Positions 11,781 through 21,584 of a stretch of DNA of 64,000 nt are shown piece by piece; the stretch's first letter is position 1; each line of letters starts with the position of its first letter. Below the pieces are notes generated by a model, which saw only the letters and a program-made list of their open reading frames with translations, had not been told where the DNA came from and made no database searches. The DNA comes from Anastrepha obliqua (taxonomy: Eukaryota; Arthropoda; Insecta; Diptera; Tephritidae), in the NCBI RefSeq assembly GCF_027943255.1, contig NC_072896.1, positions 3,162,001 through 3,226,000 on the forward strand, read 5' to 3'. Both the position numbers and the translations under genes were made by a program.

Positions 11781-12415
11781 CAGTTTAATACATACAATAT
11801 AATAAATTGCCTTTTGTCCGATCCTCGAATAATCATTCCTACTTACAAAAAAAAAAAATCCCAAAAATCAACTATTGTTGGCTTCACCATTGCTTTTGTT
11901 GCTTGTACAATTGCATAAATACTTTTCTTTCGTACTGTATTTAATACTTTGTGTTTTTGCTATCACTTGCCAAAGTTGTTGCATACTTTTGGGCCTTTCG
12001 CTGGCAAGCGAATCAAACAAATAAAACTACCGACTTAACTGAAGCTTCTACAATTGTTCTTGCATAACTTGGAGGCTGCTTTTTTACGCCTTTTGGCCGA
12101 AAGGGTGTTTGGTGGATTTTTTATCATACACTTGTTGAATACTTTCAGGCCTGTCGCTGGCAAGCGAATCAAACAAATAAATTTTTTTTTTTGAAAGTGG
12201 ATTTAATAGTAAAATTTCAAAGAATGACAAATTAAAGCTTGTTAAGTAAAGTTTTTCATTTACATTCAAAAGATTTTTGTGCAAATCAATATAGGTAAAT
12301 TGAATTTTAATATTTATTTATTAATTTTTTTTCTTGTTATTAATTTAATTTATTAAAAATAATTATGTAAAATAATGCGTTAGTAGTTTTTAGTGAAAAA
12401 ATAATTTTAATAATA
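11781..12415. other. Noncoding region with a 45-bp direct repeat
   Basis: A block ending CGCTGGCAAGCGAATCAAAC (about 11981-12026) is repeated at about 12137-12181 with few changes, a spacing of about 155 bp. No coding sequence is recognised. Confidence 0.55.
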
Positions 12416-13559
12416 TCAGGTCAGTCCATAATTTCGTGCGCATTTTACCCATAATTTCACTTTTGTACGATTTTTGCATACAAAAAATTATTCGCGGAAT
12501 ATAACGAAACTATTTACATTTTTTTTAATATATTGTGCATTCAACAAGTGATTTTAAAAAATAAAATGGTATCTTCGCACGCGTATAAGAGGCATATTTT
12601 GTATTTTTTTTATAAAAGTGGTAAAAATGCAACAACTGCTGTTACAGAAATAAACACTGTTCACGGAGAGGATGCCGTGAATATAAGAACTGCGCAAAAG
12701 TGGTTTTCAAAATTCCGAAGTAGTAACTACGACGTGTAGGATGCTCCGCGCGCTGGTCGTCCTGAAGTCTTTAACTACGACGCGTTGCTCGAACTCATGG
12801 AAACTGAGCCAATTTTGACAGTCGATGTGATAGCTCAGAGGTTAAATTCATCGCATGGAACAGTTCACTGGCACCTGGTTCAGTTGGGAAAGGTTTCAAA
12901 GCTGGGAAAATGGGTTCCGCATAGACTTTCCGTCACCAACCTTCAGCAGAGAGTGCATGTGTGTTCTCAGCTGCTGCAACGGCTTGAAAATGAAAGTGAT
13001 TTAAACCGTATCGTTACTGGTGATGAAAAATTGGTCCTTTACAATAATCCTGTTCGCAAATGCCAATGGTCTTCAGCCCAAGAAGATTCTCCTGTCTATT
13101 TGGTGGGATATGGCCGGTATTGTTTATTATGAACTTCTGGAACCAAACCAGACCAAACTGCTGATTATTATTCCCATCAGCTATAACACCTGAATGAGGC
13201 ACTTAACAAAAATCGACCGTCTTTAGTGAATAGACGCAGAGTTTTGTTTTACCCCGAAAACGCAAAACCTCATAGCGCAAACATAGGCAAGCTGAACGAG
13301 CTCGAATGGGAGCTAATGCCGCATCCACCATTCTCTCCGGATATTGCACCTTGTGATTCTCACCTTTTCCGTGGACTTCAATCCCATAGTTCCCAAGAAC
13401 TACTCCTCAAAAGAAGCTATAAAAAGGGATATCGAAGCGTATTTTGGCTCCAAGGACATCAAATTTTTTGAGCAGGGAATTAAAAATTTGCCTAAATGTT
13501 GGGAAGACATTGTAAATAATTTTTTGATTTATTTTATTTTTTTAGTATTAATTATTTAA
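12416..13559 (+). pseudogene. Decayed mariner element and transposase
   Basis: The 5' terminus TCAGGTCAGTCCATAATTTC follows a TA at 12414-12415. The ATG at 12566 starts MVSSHAYKRHILYFFYKSGK, with a mariner HTH and linker KWVPHRL. An in-frame stop lies at 12737. IVTGDEKLVLYNN holds the first catalytic D, a frameshift follows near 13110, and FYPENAKPHS and HPPFSPDIAPCDSHLF cover the later motifs. In both, a catalytic D is replaced (E in PEN, C-D-S in place of P-S-D). No 3' inverted repeat is found before the mitochondrial fragment at about 13572, so the 3' end is lost. A single terminus of the same family stands alone at 40202-40230. Confidence 0.85.
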
Positions 13560-13571
13560 AATTTAATGAAC

Positions 13572-13679
13572 TTTTAATTTTTTAAAATCATTAATTTATG
13601 AATTATTGATCCATTAATAATGATTATAAGATTAAGTTATGATACTTTAGGGATAACAGCGTAATTTTTTTTGAGAGTT
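13572..13679 (+). pseudogene. Nuclear copy of a mitochondrial 16S rRNA fragment
   Basis: The stretch contains TTTAGGGATAACAGCGTAAT followed by TTTTTTTTGAGAGTT, the highly conserved peptidyl-transferase-region sequence of insect mitochondrial large-subunit rRNA. It is preceded by AATTTATGAATTATTGATCC and AATAATGATTATAAGATTAA, which also fit insect lrRNA. A few bases are inserted just before CTTTAGGG. It lies between two mariner remnants and 0.7 kb from an ND1 fragment, so it is a nuclear mitochondrial insertion. Confidence 0.8.
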
Positions 13680-14350
13680 GTGTCGAAATATCGAATTTCG
13701 TGCCTTCAAACTACGATTTGCGGACATCGTGAAATCACTTGTGAAATGCTGCTCCCCCGGTTCAAAAGGAAGTTTTTTTGCATCGAATCGTTACGGGTGA
13801 TGAAAAATGGGTGTATTTCTCCAATCCCAAGGGTAAACGATCGTATGGCCCGCCCGGCCACAAGCCAAAAACAACGGCCAAACCAAATCGCTTCGGCCGC
13901 AAGGCAATGCGGTACAATTTGGTACGAGCTATTAAAAGCAGGTGAAACAGTTGACGGTGCACGCAACCAACAACAATTGACCGATTTGAACAGCGCTATA
14001 CACCGAAAACGCCCAGAATATGCCGATCGGCGTCAAAAAGTAATTTTTCTAGATGACAATGCACCGCCACATCGAACAAGAGCGACCCGGGAATTGATGG
14101 AGACGTACGATTGGGAACCGCTGGTGTATGCGGCTTACTCACCAGATTTGACGCCTTCCGATTATCATTTGTTTGCATGGATGGGCCACGCACTTTCTGA
14201 GCAGCGCTTCAATTCTCACGAAGAAACCAAAATATGGCTCGATGATTGGTTTGCGGCCAAAGACGGCCAATTTTTTGGCGCGGCATCCACAAATTGCTGA
14301 GAGATGGGAAAAATGTGTCGCTAGCGATGGCTATTATTTTGCAGATTAAA
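13680..14350 (+). pseudogene. Second decayed mariner transposase, mauritiana-like
   Basis: A short 5' piece (TCGAATTTCGTGCC) runs into a deletion removing most of the N-terminal half. FFCIESLRVMKNG out of frame corresponds to FLHRIVTGDEKWV. The main frame then reads GTIWYELLKAGETVDGARNQ, VIFLDDNAPPHRTRATRELM with the second D, and YAAYSPDLTPSDYHLFAWMG with the third D, giving D34D spacing. The end is WEKCVASDGYYFAD once a frameshift at about 14285 is allowed for. It is a different family from the mariner at 14585-15870. Confidence 0.85.
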
Positions 14351-14397
14351 TTTGTAACTATTTTTTTTTTAATATTATAAACGTTTGAAAGAAAGGT

Positions 14398-14474
14398 ATT
14401 CAGATTCGTAAGGGTCCTAATAAAGTTGATTTAATAGGAATTCCTCAGCCTTTTTGTGATGCAATTAAGTTATT
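14398..14474 (+). pseudogene. Nuclear copy of mitochondrial ND1, 5' piece
   Basis: Translated with the invertebrate mitochondrial code this reads [20 protein letters not shown] then DAIKL, a conserved block of NADH dehydrogenase subunit 1. It stops at AAGTTATT (14467-14474). The second ND1 fragment at 21585 starts with the same AAGTTATT and continues exactly where this one leaves off, so the two look like halves of one insertion. Confidence 0.85.
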
Positions 14475-14584
14475 GGCTCCGACTCCATGCACTACCCCCT
14501 CACTTGTTTTGAGAGAAATATTACGAATTTTTCAATGAAATTCACAGGAGATGTTCATTTCGTGCTTATTTTATACTAAAACTA

Positions 14585-15870
14585 ATAGGTCTATCGATAA
14601 GTTCGTGCGGTTTTACAACAGATGGCGTAACTTGATTATTATTCCATCGATCCACATTTCCAAACATTCATTGGAGAGCTACTGTCGTAAGGCACAAACG
14701 TCAGTATAAGTTTTTTATTTGAAGCGTAAACAACAATATTTTTACCACACTTGAAAATGTCGAATTTCGTGCCAAATAATGTGTTTTTGCGGGGAATTCT
14801 TCTTCATTATTTCAATATGAAGAAAAAAGCAGCCGAAAGTCATCGTATCTTGGTGGAAGTTTATGGTGAGCATGCTCTAGCTGAGCGAACGTGCCAGAAG
14901 TGGTTTGCACGCTTTAAAAGTGGTGATTTTGGCTTGGAAGACGAAGAACGCGAGGGTGCGCCGCCAAAGTTCATGGATACCGAATTGGAGGAATTGCTCG
15001 ATCAAGATCCGGCTCAAACGCAAGAAGAGGTTGCAAAAACTTTGGGAGTTGATCAATCAACCATTTCCAAACGTTTAAAAGCCATGGGAATGATCCGAAA
15101 GGTAGGCCATTGGGTGCCGTATGAATTGAAGCCAAGAGACGTTGAACGCCGTTTTATGGCATGCGAACAACTGCTTCAACGACACAAAAGAAAGGGTTTT
15201 TTGCATCGAATTGTGACTGGCGATGAAAAGTGGGTCCATTACGACAATCCAAAACGTCGGGCAACGTATGGATACCCTGGCCATGCTTCAACATCGACGT
15301 CGGCGCAGAATATTCATGGCCTGAAGGTTATGCTGTGTATCTGGTGGGACCAGCTGGGTGTTGTGTATTATGAGCTACTGAAACCGAATGAAACGATTAC
15401 GGGGGATGTCTACCGACGACAATTGATGCGTTTGAGCCGAGCACTGCGAGAAAAACGGCCGCAATACGCCGATAGACACGACAAAGTTATTTTGCAACAT
15501 GACAATGCTCGGCCACATGTTGCACAAGTGGTCAAAACATACTTAGAAACGCTCAAATGGGATGTCCTACCCCACCCGCCGTATAGTCCAGACCTTGCGC
15601 CATCCGATTACTATCTCTTCCGATCGATGCAACATGGCCTGGCTGACCAGCACTTCCGTAATTACGATGAAGTCAAAAAATGGATCGATTCGTGGATTGC
15701 GGCAAAACCGACCGAATTTTTCACAAAGGGAATCCGTGAATTGCCAGAAAGATGGGAAAAAGTAGTAGTAAGCGATGGACAATACTTTGAATATTAAATT
15801 TGTAACCATTTTACGTCAATAAAGTTTCAAATTTCGAAAAAAAACCGCACGAACTTAAACATAGTCCTAT
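14585..15870 (+). mobile_element. Complete mariner element, copy 1
   Basis: The ends are ATAGGTCTATCGATAAGTTC on the left and, inverted, ATAGGACTATGTTTAAGTTC on the right, both continuing GTGCGGTTTT. A TA dinucleotide flanks each side (14583-14584, 15871-15872). The 1286-bp element encloses an uninterrupted transposase. It sits inside the larger insertion that splits ND1. A second copy at 56054-57327 is nearly identical, so the family moved recently. Confidence 0.93.
14757..15797 (+). CDS. Mariner transposase, intact (346 aa)
   Basis: The transposase cuts and pastes the element at TA sites in the nucleus. The ATG at 14757 gives MSNFVPNNVFLRGILLHYFN and a 346-residue protein, the standard mariner length. 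An in-frame TTG lies 6 bp earlier and is unlikely as a start. The N-terminal paired HTH domains span about residues 1-115, with the linker WVPYEL at 119-124. The catalytic triad is D156 (TGDEKW), D249 (QHDNARPH) and D284 (APSDYYL), exactly D34D. Every expected block is present without a stop or frameshift, so it may encode active enzyme. It resembles the mauritiana/rosa-type mariners of flies. The family's usual SDYHLF is SDYYLF here. Confidence 0.92.
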   Translation: MSNFVPNNVFLRGILLHYFNMKKKAAESHRILVEVYGEHALAERTCQKWFARFKSGDFGLEDEEREGAPPKFMDTELEELLDQDPAQTQEEVAKTLGVDQSTISKRLKAMGMIRKVGHWVPYELKPRDVERRFMACEQLLQRHKRKGFLHRIVTGDEKWVHYDNPKRRATYGYPGHASTSTSAQNIHGLKVMLCIWWDQLGVVYYELLKPNETITGDVYRRQLMRLSRALREKRPQYADRHDKVILQHDNARPHVAQVVKTYLETLKWDVLPHPPYSPDLAPSDYYLFRSMQHGLADQHFRNYDEVKKWIDSWIAAKPTEFFTKGIRELPERWEKVVVSDGQYFEY

Positions 15871-15872
15871 TA

Positions 15873-16363
15873 GCACCAACACTATTCAGTTAATAATAGT
15901 TTTTCAGTTATTTGTTGATAAAATTTGTCTTTTACCTTCACCAAATTTCGATAGAATAAGTGCACTTATCACATTTATTTTAATAAATATTGAACCTATA
16001 TTATATTAACATACACACACGTTTTTAACTCTTTTTATTTATTTATACCACAAATTAACAATTTATATTGCATTTTTAAGTTGCTAACTCAAAATATGCC
16101 AGCTAAATTTACAATAACTGAAAAGCATGGCTGAATGGAGTGCTGCCAGAAGCAAAAAATACAATAATAAAAAAATAGAATGCGATTGAAAACGAAGCAA
16201 CATAGGAACATAATTTCCACACACTCTTTTTCGTTAGAATAATGAGGGAATGGGGGTTTACAACCTCTAAGGTGTATATATTGAGTTCATAAATATATAT
16301 AAATACAATATCGATATGATTTTCGAAATACAATTCAGCTTCACGCAAAACTACTATGTGCAG
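15873..16363. other. AT-rich framework sequence of the composite insertion
   Basis: No ORF recognised. A GAGTGCTGCCAGA motif at 16138-16150 also occurs, inverted, near the right side of the insertion (about 21404-21416), which supports both belonging to one framework element. Confidence 0.4.
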
Positions 16364-16608
16364 CGGAGACGGGCCAACGCGAAAAGGAGTTCTACGCAAA
16401 AATACTGTGGATTGCGTAGCCGGAGTTGGACTGATGAGGGTTATTTTTTTGAAGCGCGGCCGAAGGCCACCCACGCGAAAAGGAGTTCTACGCAAAAATA
16501 CTGTGGACAGCATAGACGGTCTAGTATCCGCCTATTTTATTTATTTATTTTTTTAAGCGCCGTCGAAGGCCGCCTACGCAGAAAGGAGTTTTACACAAAA
16601 ATACTTAA
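16364..16608 (+). repeat. Three spaced copies of a 35-bp motif
   Basis: ACGCGAAAAGGAGTTCTACG followed by CAAAAATACTGTGGA occurs at about 16376-16411 and 16472-16507, with a diverged third at about 16575-16606. The last two are preceded by GCGCGGCCGAAGGCC-type sequence. They lie 0.3-0.5 kb upstream of the Merlin-type transposase and may be subterminal repeats of that element. Confidence 0.6.
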
Positions 16609-16903
16609 ATTTCTCCCATCCTACTCAAATTTCTCCTATCGTACCTACTGGGAATGCATCCCTGCATCTTGGAAAAACGGTAATTTTTACTTTCATTTTG
16701 TTTTGCATTTTCGTGTTTTCCATTTACCGTTGCCATTTAAAACGCGTTGAAAGTTTTCGATTCAGTGATTTAGATTATATTTAATAATACAAAATGAGTC
16801 AAATGGAAGCAGGCAATTTATTTCTTATAAAACATATATATATTGAATTATATTAATATACTTTTTACATGATAATATACCTTCCACAAGCAGTGGAAGG
16901 ACT

Positions 16904-17946
16904 TTGCAAGAAGAAGCAATTTCTAAAAGCAATGCTCTCACTGCTGCTGAAATAAAGCAGCGCTGGAATTTTGCAAGAGTGATAAGGAGATTGGGGACAA
17001 CAGAGCAGTGCGTCCAATTTGCCGAGGATAACGGCCTCATTCTGCGGTCGAAATTATGTACAAAGCATAAGACACAGATGTCACTGCATATGAGGGGCAA
17101 CAGCTCACTGGGCATTTTTCGCTGCAGAAAAGCGTCATGCCGAACTAATTCTGGGGTGTCTAGAGCGAGCGGGACTTGGTTCGAAAAGGCCAAGTTTTCG
17201 CTCCCCCATATTTTTCACATCATGTATGGGTATGCACATCACTGGTCGAATGCCATGACTAGAGAAGAAAATTTCGTCGAGGTCTCCTGCTTGTCTAACG
17301 AAACAATAACTGACTGGTACAGTTATTGCCGTGAGGCTGTGGTAACATACCAGGTTGACAAGCAGGAGTCCGAAGGAAAAATAGGAGGACCGGGCAAAAT
17401 CGTGCAAATAGATGAGAGCAAATTCGGCAAAAGAAAATATAATAAAGGTAAATTTTGTATGCCTGCAATATAAAACATTTTATTAATTAAAATATTTCTG
17501 TTGTTAATTTAGGGAGAAGAGTGGAGGGCCATTGGGTTCTCGGTATGATAAAGAACGGCAGCCTTAAGCTGGAGGTATGTCCGGACAACGTGCGTTCGGC
17601 GGAGGTGCTCATACCTTTGATTAAAAAGCATGTGGCGGAAGGCACAACAATCCACACGGATTACTGGAAAGCATACGACTGCCTTCGCGATCATGGGTAT
17701 GAGCACCTAAAAGTAAACCACAGCGACCCGGACAATCCGTTTGTGACGAGCGATGGTATACATACGCAGAGGATAGAATCTCAATGGAGGGTGGTAAAAC
17801 GGTTCTTCCAAAAGGATAATTATAACAATCCAAGCAACTTCGCGGATATCATTGTTGAGTACCTTTGGCGCAAGTCAATAATTAAAAATCGCTATGATCC
17901 CTTTGAAAAGCTGATTGATGTCATCAAATACAGTTACAAACCATAA
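16904..17946 (+). CDS. Merlin/ISXO2-type transposase with one intron (about 325 aa)
   Basis: Exon 1 runs 16904-17447 and exon 2 17513-17946. The 65-bp intron has GTAAAT at its start and TTAATTTAG at its end. Joined, the frame passes through KRKYNKGRRVEGHWV without a break. A zinc-ribbon-like C-x2-H...C-x4-C lies at about residues 52-79. The DDE residues are D170 (VQIDESKFG), D231 (HTDYWKAY) and E270 (RIESQWR), the ISXO2/Merlin arrangement. No in-frame ATG is near the start: 16904 is a TTG, and ATGs at 16794/16806 are out of frame. The true N-terminus may be in another exon or decayed. Otherwise the catalytic core is undamaged. Confidence 0.8.
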
Positions 17947-18146
17947 CATTCTGTATTTTTATTCATTTATGGTATTCTTTTTAAAATTTTTTAACTATTC
18001 TTTTTTATATATAGATATTTAATATATAAAAAAGAATATATATAATATATTCATAATATAGTGAAAATTTGGAATAAAAAATCGCGCGATTTTTAATTCC
18101 AAATTTTCGCCTGCGGCGCTATTTTTTCTTTTTTTTTAAATATATA
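17947..18146. other. 3' flank of the Merlin-type gene
   Basis: AT-rich sequence with a TATA-rich stretch (18005-18060) and the palindrome at 18064-18107, ending at the TA where the Tigger-like element is inserted. Confidence 0.5.
18064..18107. repeat. 44-bp near-perfect palindrome centred on ATCGCGCGAT
   Basis: AAAATTTGGAATAAAAAATC and its complement flank CGCG, with one mismatch over 22-bp arms. With almost no loop it could form a cruciform in DNA or a strong hairpin in RNA just after the Merlin-type gene. Confidence 0.8.
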
Positions 18147-18485
18147 CAGTGCACTCGCGGTAACTCGAATAGCCGCTAAGTCGAACGACGTGCTAACTCG
18201 AACACATTTTTTCCCGTATTGACTTCTTTGTAACTCGAACAATAAAAAAGCGCTATAACTCGAACAAAAAAACAAATTTATTTGTACACACATTCTTTTC
18301 AAACATGTACATTTTGTACATAGATACATATGTAATAGTATATGTATATAAATTATATGTATACTAGTGTATTGTCCATATGAATATTTCGGCGTTAATA
18401 TCCCGTTAGTTTTCTGGGAACAACATCTTGCATTGACCAAATTGCTTTAAATTTGTCATTTGTAGTGTATCAGTGCACGTGAGTA

Positions 18486-19110
18486 ATGGATCGTAAAAGG
18501 TTGAAGTGTTTAACATTAAAAGAGAGGGCTGAAGTCCTTAACAAAATTAAACGTGGACGTAGTGTTACTTCTCTAGCGAAGGAATATGGGGTAGCCAAGT
18601 CCACCATAAGTCTTATAAAAAAGAAAGATAAGGCAATTTATGGCTTGCACTAACGCTACCGGCAACCATAAGCTTAAACTTCTCGTTATTGACAAAGCAA
18701 GAAATCCTCGTGTTTTCAAAAATTTTAACTGTCCGGTGGAGTACAAAAATTCCAAATCAGCCTGGATGACTTCGGCGATTTTCAAAGACTGGTTTCATAA
18801 TTCGTTCATGCCGCAGGTAAAATCCAGATTCATTAAAACAATTTTTTTAACCAAGTTAAATGACTTTAATATTTAGGTAAGAAAATATTTGAAAGATGGG
18901 GGACTACCTGAGAAGGCTCTTCTTCTAATTGATAATGCCCCATCACATCCCAACGAAATCGAATTAAAGTCCGAGGATGGTTTAATGTTTATGCCGCCGA
19001 ATGCGACACCATTGATTCAGCCAATGGACCAAAATGTAATTCGTATAACGAAACTATACTACAGAAATTTTCTACTGGCTTCCATTTTCAACAACCGATC
19101 GAAAAATCGA
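18486..19110 (+). pseudogene. Tigger/pogo-like transposase, internally deleted, with a 60-bp intron
   Basis: The ATG at 18486 starts MDRKRLKCLTLKERAEVLNK, continuing SVTSLAKEYGVAKSTISLIK, the psq/CENP-B N-terminal HTH. At about 18635 a deletion joins this out of frame to the second part of the DDE_1 domain (ACTNATGNHKLKLLVIDKAR, then AWMTSAIFKDWFHNSFMPQ). A 60-bp intron (18817-18876, GTAAAA...TTTAG) restores the frame VRKYLKDGGLPEKALLLIDN, which has the second D. PLIQPMDQNVIR has the third. The CENP-B-type HTH and the first catalytic D are lost, and the 3' end is cut by another insertion. Confidence 0.82.
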
Positions 19111-19185
19111 TATCGATGACTGTTTTTTGACGTGATAACGTCTTATAATTCGATTTAACAGGCTGCACGCACGAAAAAATGTGTC

Positions 19186-19544
19186 GTTACCTTGCTCATT
19201 ACTGTTCATTGCCGTTACCTTGCTCATACTAGTGTTACCTTGCTCATTACTGTTCATATGTAGTTACCTTGCTCATATGTAGTTACCTTGCTCATATGTA
19301 GTTACCTTGCTCATATTAGTGTTACCTTGCTCATATGTAGTTACCTTGCTCATATGTAGTTACCTTGCTCATATGTAGTTACCTTGCTCATATGTAGTTA
19401 CCTTGCTCATATGTAGTTACCTTGCTCATATTAGTGTTACCTTGCTCATATGTAGTTACCTTGCTCATATGTAGTTACCTTGCTCATATGTAGTTACCTT
19501 GCTCATATGTAGTTACCTTGCTCATATGTAGTTACCTTGCTCAT
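19186..19544 (+). repeat. 18-copy minisatellite, 19-bp unit GTTACCTTGCTCATATGTA
   Basis: Eighteen copies of GTTACCTTGCTCAT run head to tail. Most are exactly 19 bp; a few early ones are lengthened by TACTGTTCAT or end TTAGT. No unique spacers separate the units, so this is a tandem minisatellite. Confidence 0.95.
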
Positions 19545-19858
19545 TGCATTGAATGAACTGCAAGCGAAAGAGCGGAAGGAACGACAAAGCAAACAAAGCA
19601 AACGAACGGCAACGTTCGACATCTTGCTCTCCCCTACTTAAGTGAGCGTATATATGTATGTATGTATATGCGCATATGTACATATATAAATTCACGTATT
19701 TGTATTGGCATATGCCTTCTTATTGATTATTATTATTTTGATTTACTTGAGAATTTCAAATAAAACCAAGTTTGTTAATAATACCTGTTGTTTTAATGTT
19801 ATTATTATTATTTTTTTATTATATCTGAAGGAAAAAATGTATGGTAATATTTACCATA

Positions 19859-20369
19859 TCTATACTAATATTATAAAGAGGAAAACTTTGTTTGTTTGGT
19901 TGTAATGAATAGGCTCAAAAACTACTGGACCGATTTTAAAAATTCTTTCACCATTCGAAAGCTACATCACGAGTAACATGGATTATATTTTATTTTGGAA
20001 ATAGGGCTCGAGATATAGGTCAAAACGTGGACCCGGGTAACCTTCGGATGTGTATGTACAATATGGGTATCAAATGAAAGCTGTTGATAAGTGCTTTAAT
20101 AGGGGGTAATTTTCATACCTATTGATGACTAGGGTCTGGAAATATATGCCAAAACGTGGACCCGCCGGGTCTTTGCACCGAATTAAACCAAACTTACACA
20201 CATTGTTAAGGAGGTATTGAAGATGGTTTCCGTATTGTTTGGGTACATATTGGTAGATATGGTCTCGAGATATAGGTCAAAACGTGGACCCGGGTAACCT
20301 TTGGTTGTGTATGTACAATATGGGTATCAAATGAAAGCTGTTGATAAGTGCTTTAATACGGGGTAATTT
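19859..20369 (+). mobile_element. Helitron, 5' portion, interrupted by the TTATG array
   Basis: It begins TCTATACTAATATTATAAAG after an A, exactly as at 3642, and follows that element's sequence through the GGTCTCGAGATA units up to GGGGTAATTTG. There the pentamer array takes over from the TTTCATACC of the intact copy. No CTAG end is seen here. Confidence 0.8.
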
Positions 20370-20370
20370 G

Positions 20371-20857
20371 TTATGTTATGTTATGTTATGTTATGTTATG
20401 TTATGTTATGTTATGTTATGTTATGTTATGTTATGTTATGTTATGTTATGTTATGTTATGTTATGTTATGTTATGTTATGTTATGTTATGTTATGTTATG
20501 TTATGTTATGTTATGTTATGTTATGTTATGTTATGTTATGTTATGTTATGTTATGTTATGTTATGTTATGTTATGTTATGTTATGTTATGTTATGTTATG
20601 TTATGTTATGTTATGTTGTGTTGTGTTGTGTTGTGTTGTGTTGTGTTGTGTTATGTCATGTTATGTTATGTTATGTTATGTTATGTTATGTTATGTTATG
20701 TTATGTTATGTTATGTTATGTTATGTTATGTTATGTTATGTTATGTTATGTTATGTTATGTTATGTTATGTTATGTTATGTTATGTTATGTTATGTTATG
20801 TTATGTTATGTTATGTTATGTTATGTTATGTTATGTTATGTTATGTTATGTTATGTT
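20371..20857 (+). repeat. TTATG pentanucleotide array, copy 1 (about 97 units)
   Basis: This is an uninterrupted (TTATG)n tract with seven TTGTG variants and one TCATG at 20616-20660. The long Met-Leu-Cys-Tyr-Val frames through it are by-products of a 5-bp repeat with no stops and are not genes. It sits inside Helitron sequence. Confidence 0.97.
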
Positions 20858-21121
20858 AAAGTATATGTTATGTTAATGTTAACTCATTCTCTATATCCAT
20901 ACAAAATATGTATCAAACAAATAAAATTAAAATTTTCTTTTGAAAAATGCAACCATTCAATCAGTATTTTCTTATGACGTTATCACGTTAAACTATCGTC
21001 AGTAAACCGACTTTGCAGACAACCTCTTTTTTAACATAGCACACTCAATTGATAAGTCGAACAAATTCGATAAATCGAACAGCGCCTGTTTTAATTAGTT
21101 CGAGTTATCGCGAGTGCACTG

Positions 21122-21584
21122 TATATGTATACATATATATCATATATTCATAATATAGTGAAATCTAAATACACCCAGCAAATACAAATCTGTAAACTCA
21201 AAATGCATACAATCAACATACTTTACTGAAAATCAAGCATTAATATATATATGTATATAAATATATACATATATCCATAAATATATCTATATATATATAT
21301 ATATATATATATATGAATAGACGTATATAATATAGAAATAATTTGTAAAATTTTGTATTTTTATTCATTTATTATCTTCTAAAATTGTTTATTTATACGA
21401 TGTCTGGCAGCACTTCGGCTTATTCGGATTATTGGTCAATTTCACAATTTTTAAACTCAAATAACTTAAAAACTACAAGTCGCCTAGAAGTGAGGTTTTC
21501 ACTTTTAGAAAGTAGAATACCCCCTCTATCCCCCCTTAAACTCCTTTTTTTAAAACAGACGGGGTAGGGAATGGGTATTTTCCC
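21122..21584. other. Right-hand framework of the composite insertion
   Basis: AT-rich sequence with a TATATA run (21243-21314), then a short GC-richer tail (AGACGGGGTAGGGAATGGGT) reaching the ND1 junction. No coding sequence is recognised. Confidence 0.4.

Larger units (their letters stand above)
19130..20988. mobile_element. Inverted-repeat element inserted in the Tigger gene
   Basis: ACGTGATAACGTC at 19130-19142, followed by TTATAA, is matched by the inverted TTATGACGTTATCACGT at 20972-20988. These ends interrupt the Tigger coding sequence. The interior has no transposase: it holds the 18-copy minisatellite, an AAGCAAACGAACGGCAACG-containing patch, Helitron sequence and the TTATG array. 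No clear target duplication is seen. The family is unknown to me; a foldback-like or non-autonomous DNA element fits best. Confidence 0.5.
18147..21121 (+). mobile_element. Tigger/pogo-like transposon with nested insertions
   Basis: The left end CAGTGCACTCGCGGTAACTC and the inverted right end CAGTGCACTCGCGATAACTC differ at one base, and TA flanks both (18145-18146, 21122-21123). Further TAACTCGAAC-like motifs repeat inward. It encodes a truncated DDE_1/CENP-B-like transposase and is interrupted by a second element at 19130-20988. A duplicate of its 3' end lies at about 26450-26605 because of the tandem duplication. Confidence 0.88.
14475..21584 (+). mobile_element. 7.1-kb nested composite insertion splitting the ND1 fragment
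   Basis: The block is flanked by an 8-bp direct repeat, AAGTTATT (14467-14474 and 21585-21592), that lies inside continuous ND1 sequence. Its ends show a loose inverted similarity (ACTCCATGCACTACCCCCTC against the complement of the right end, ACCCATTCCCTACCCCGTC). Removing the younger mariner and Tigger elements leaves about 2.8 kb that contains the Merlin-type transposase. Merlin elements make 8-9 bp target duplications, so the framework may be one Merlin element. That identification is inference; the flanking repeat is seen directly. Confidence 0.5.

Noticed and set aside
19186..19544. CRISPR-like regularly spaced repeat
   Set aside because: The units are contiguous with no unique spacers, and the context is eukaryotic. 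It is a minisatellite.
20341..20977. Three overlapping long ORFs of Met-Leu-Cys-Tyr-Val repeats (also at 25830-26461)
   Set aside because: They are a by-product of a (TTATG)n tract that has no stop in three frames; there is no promoter or family support.
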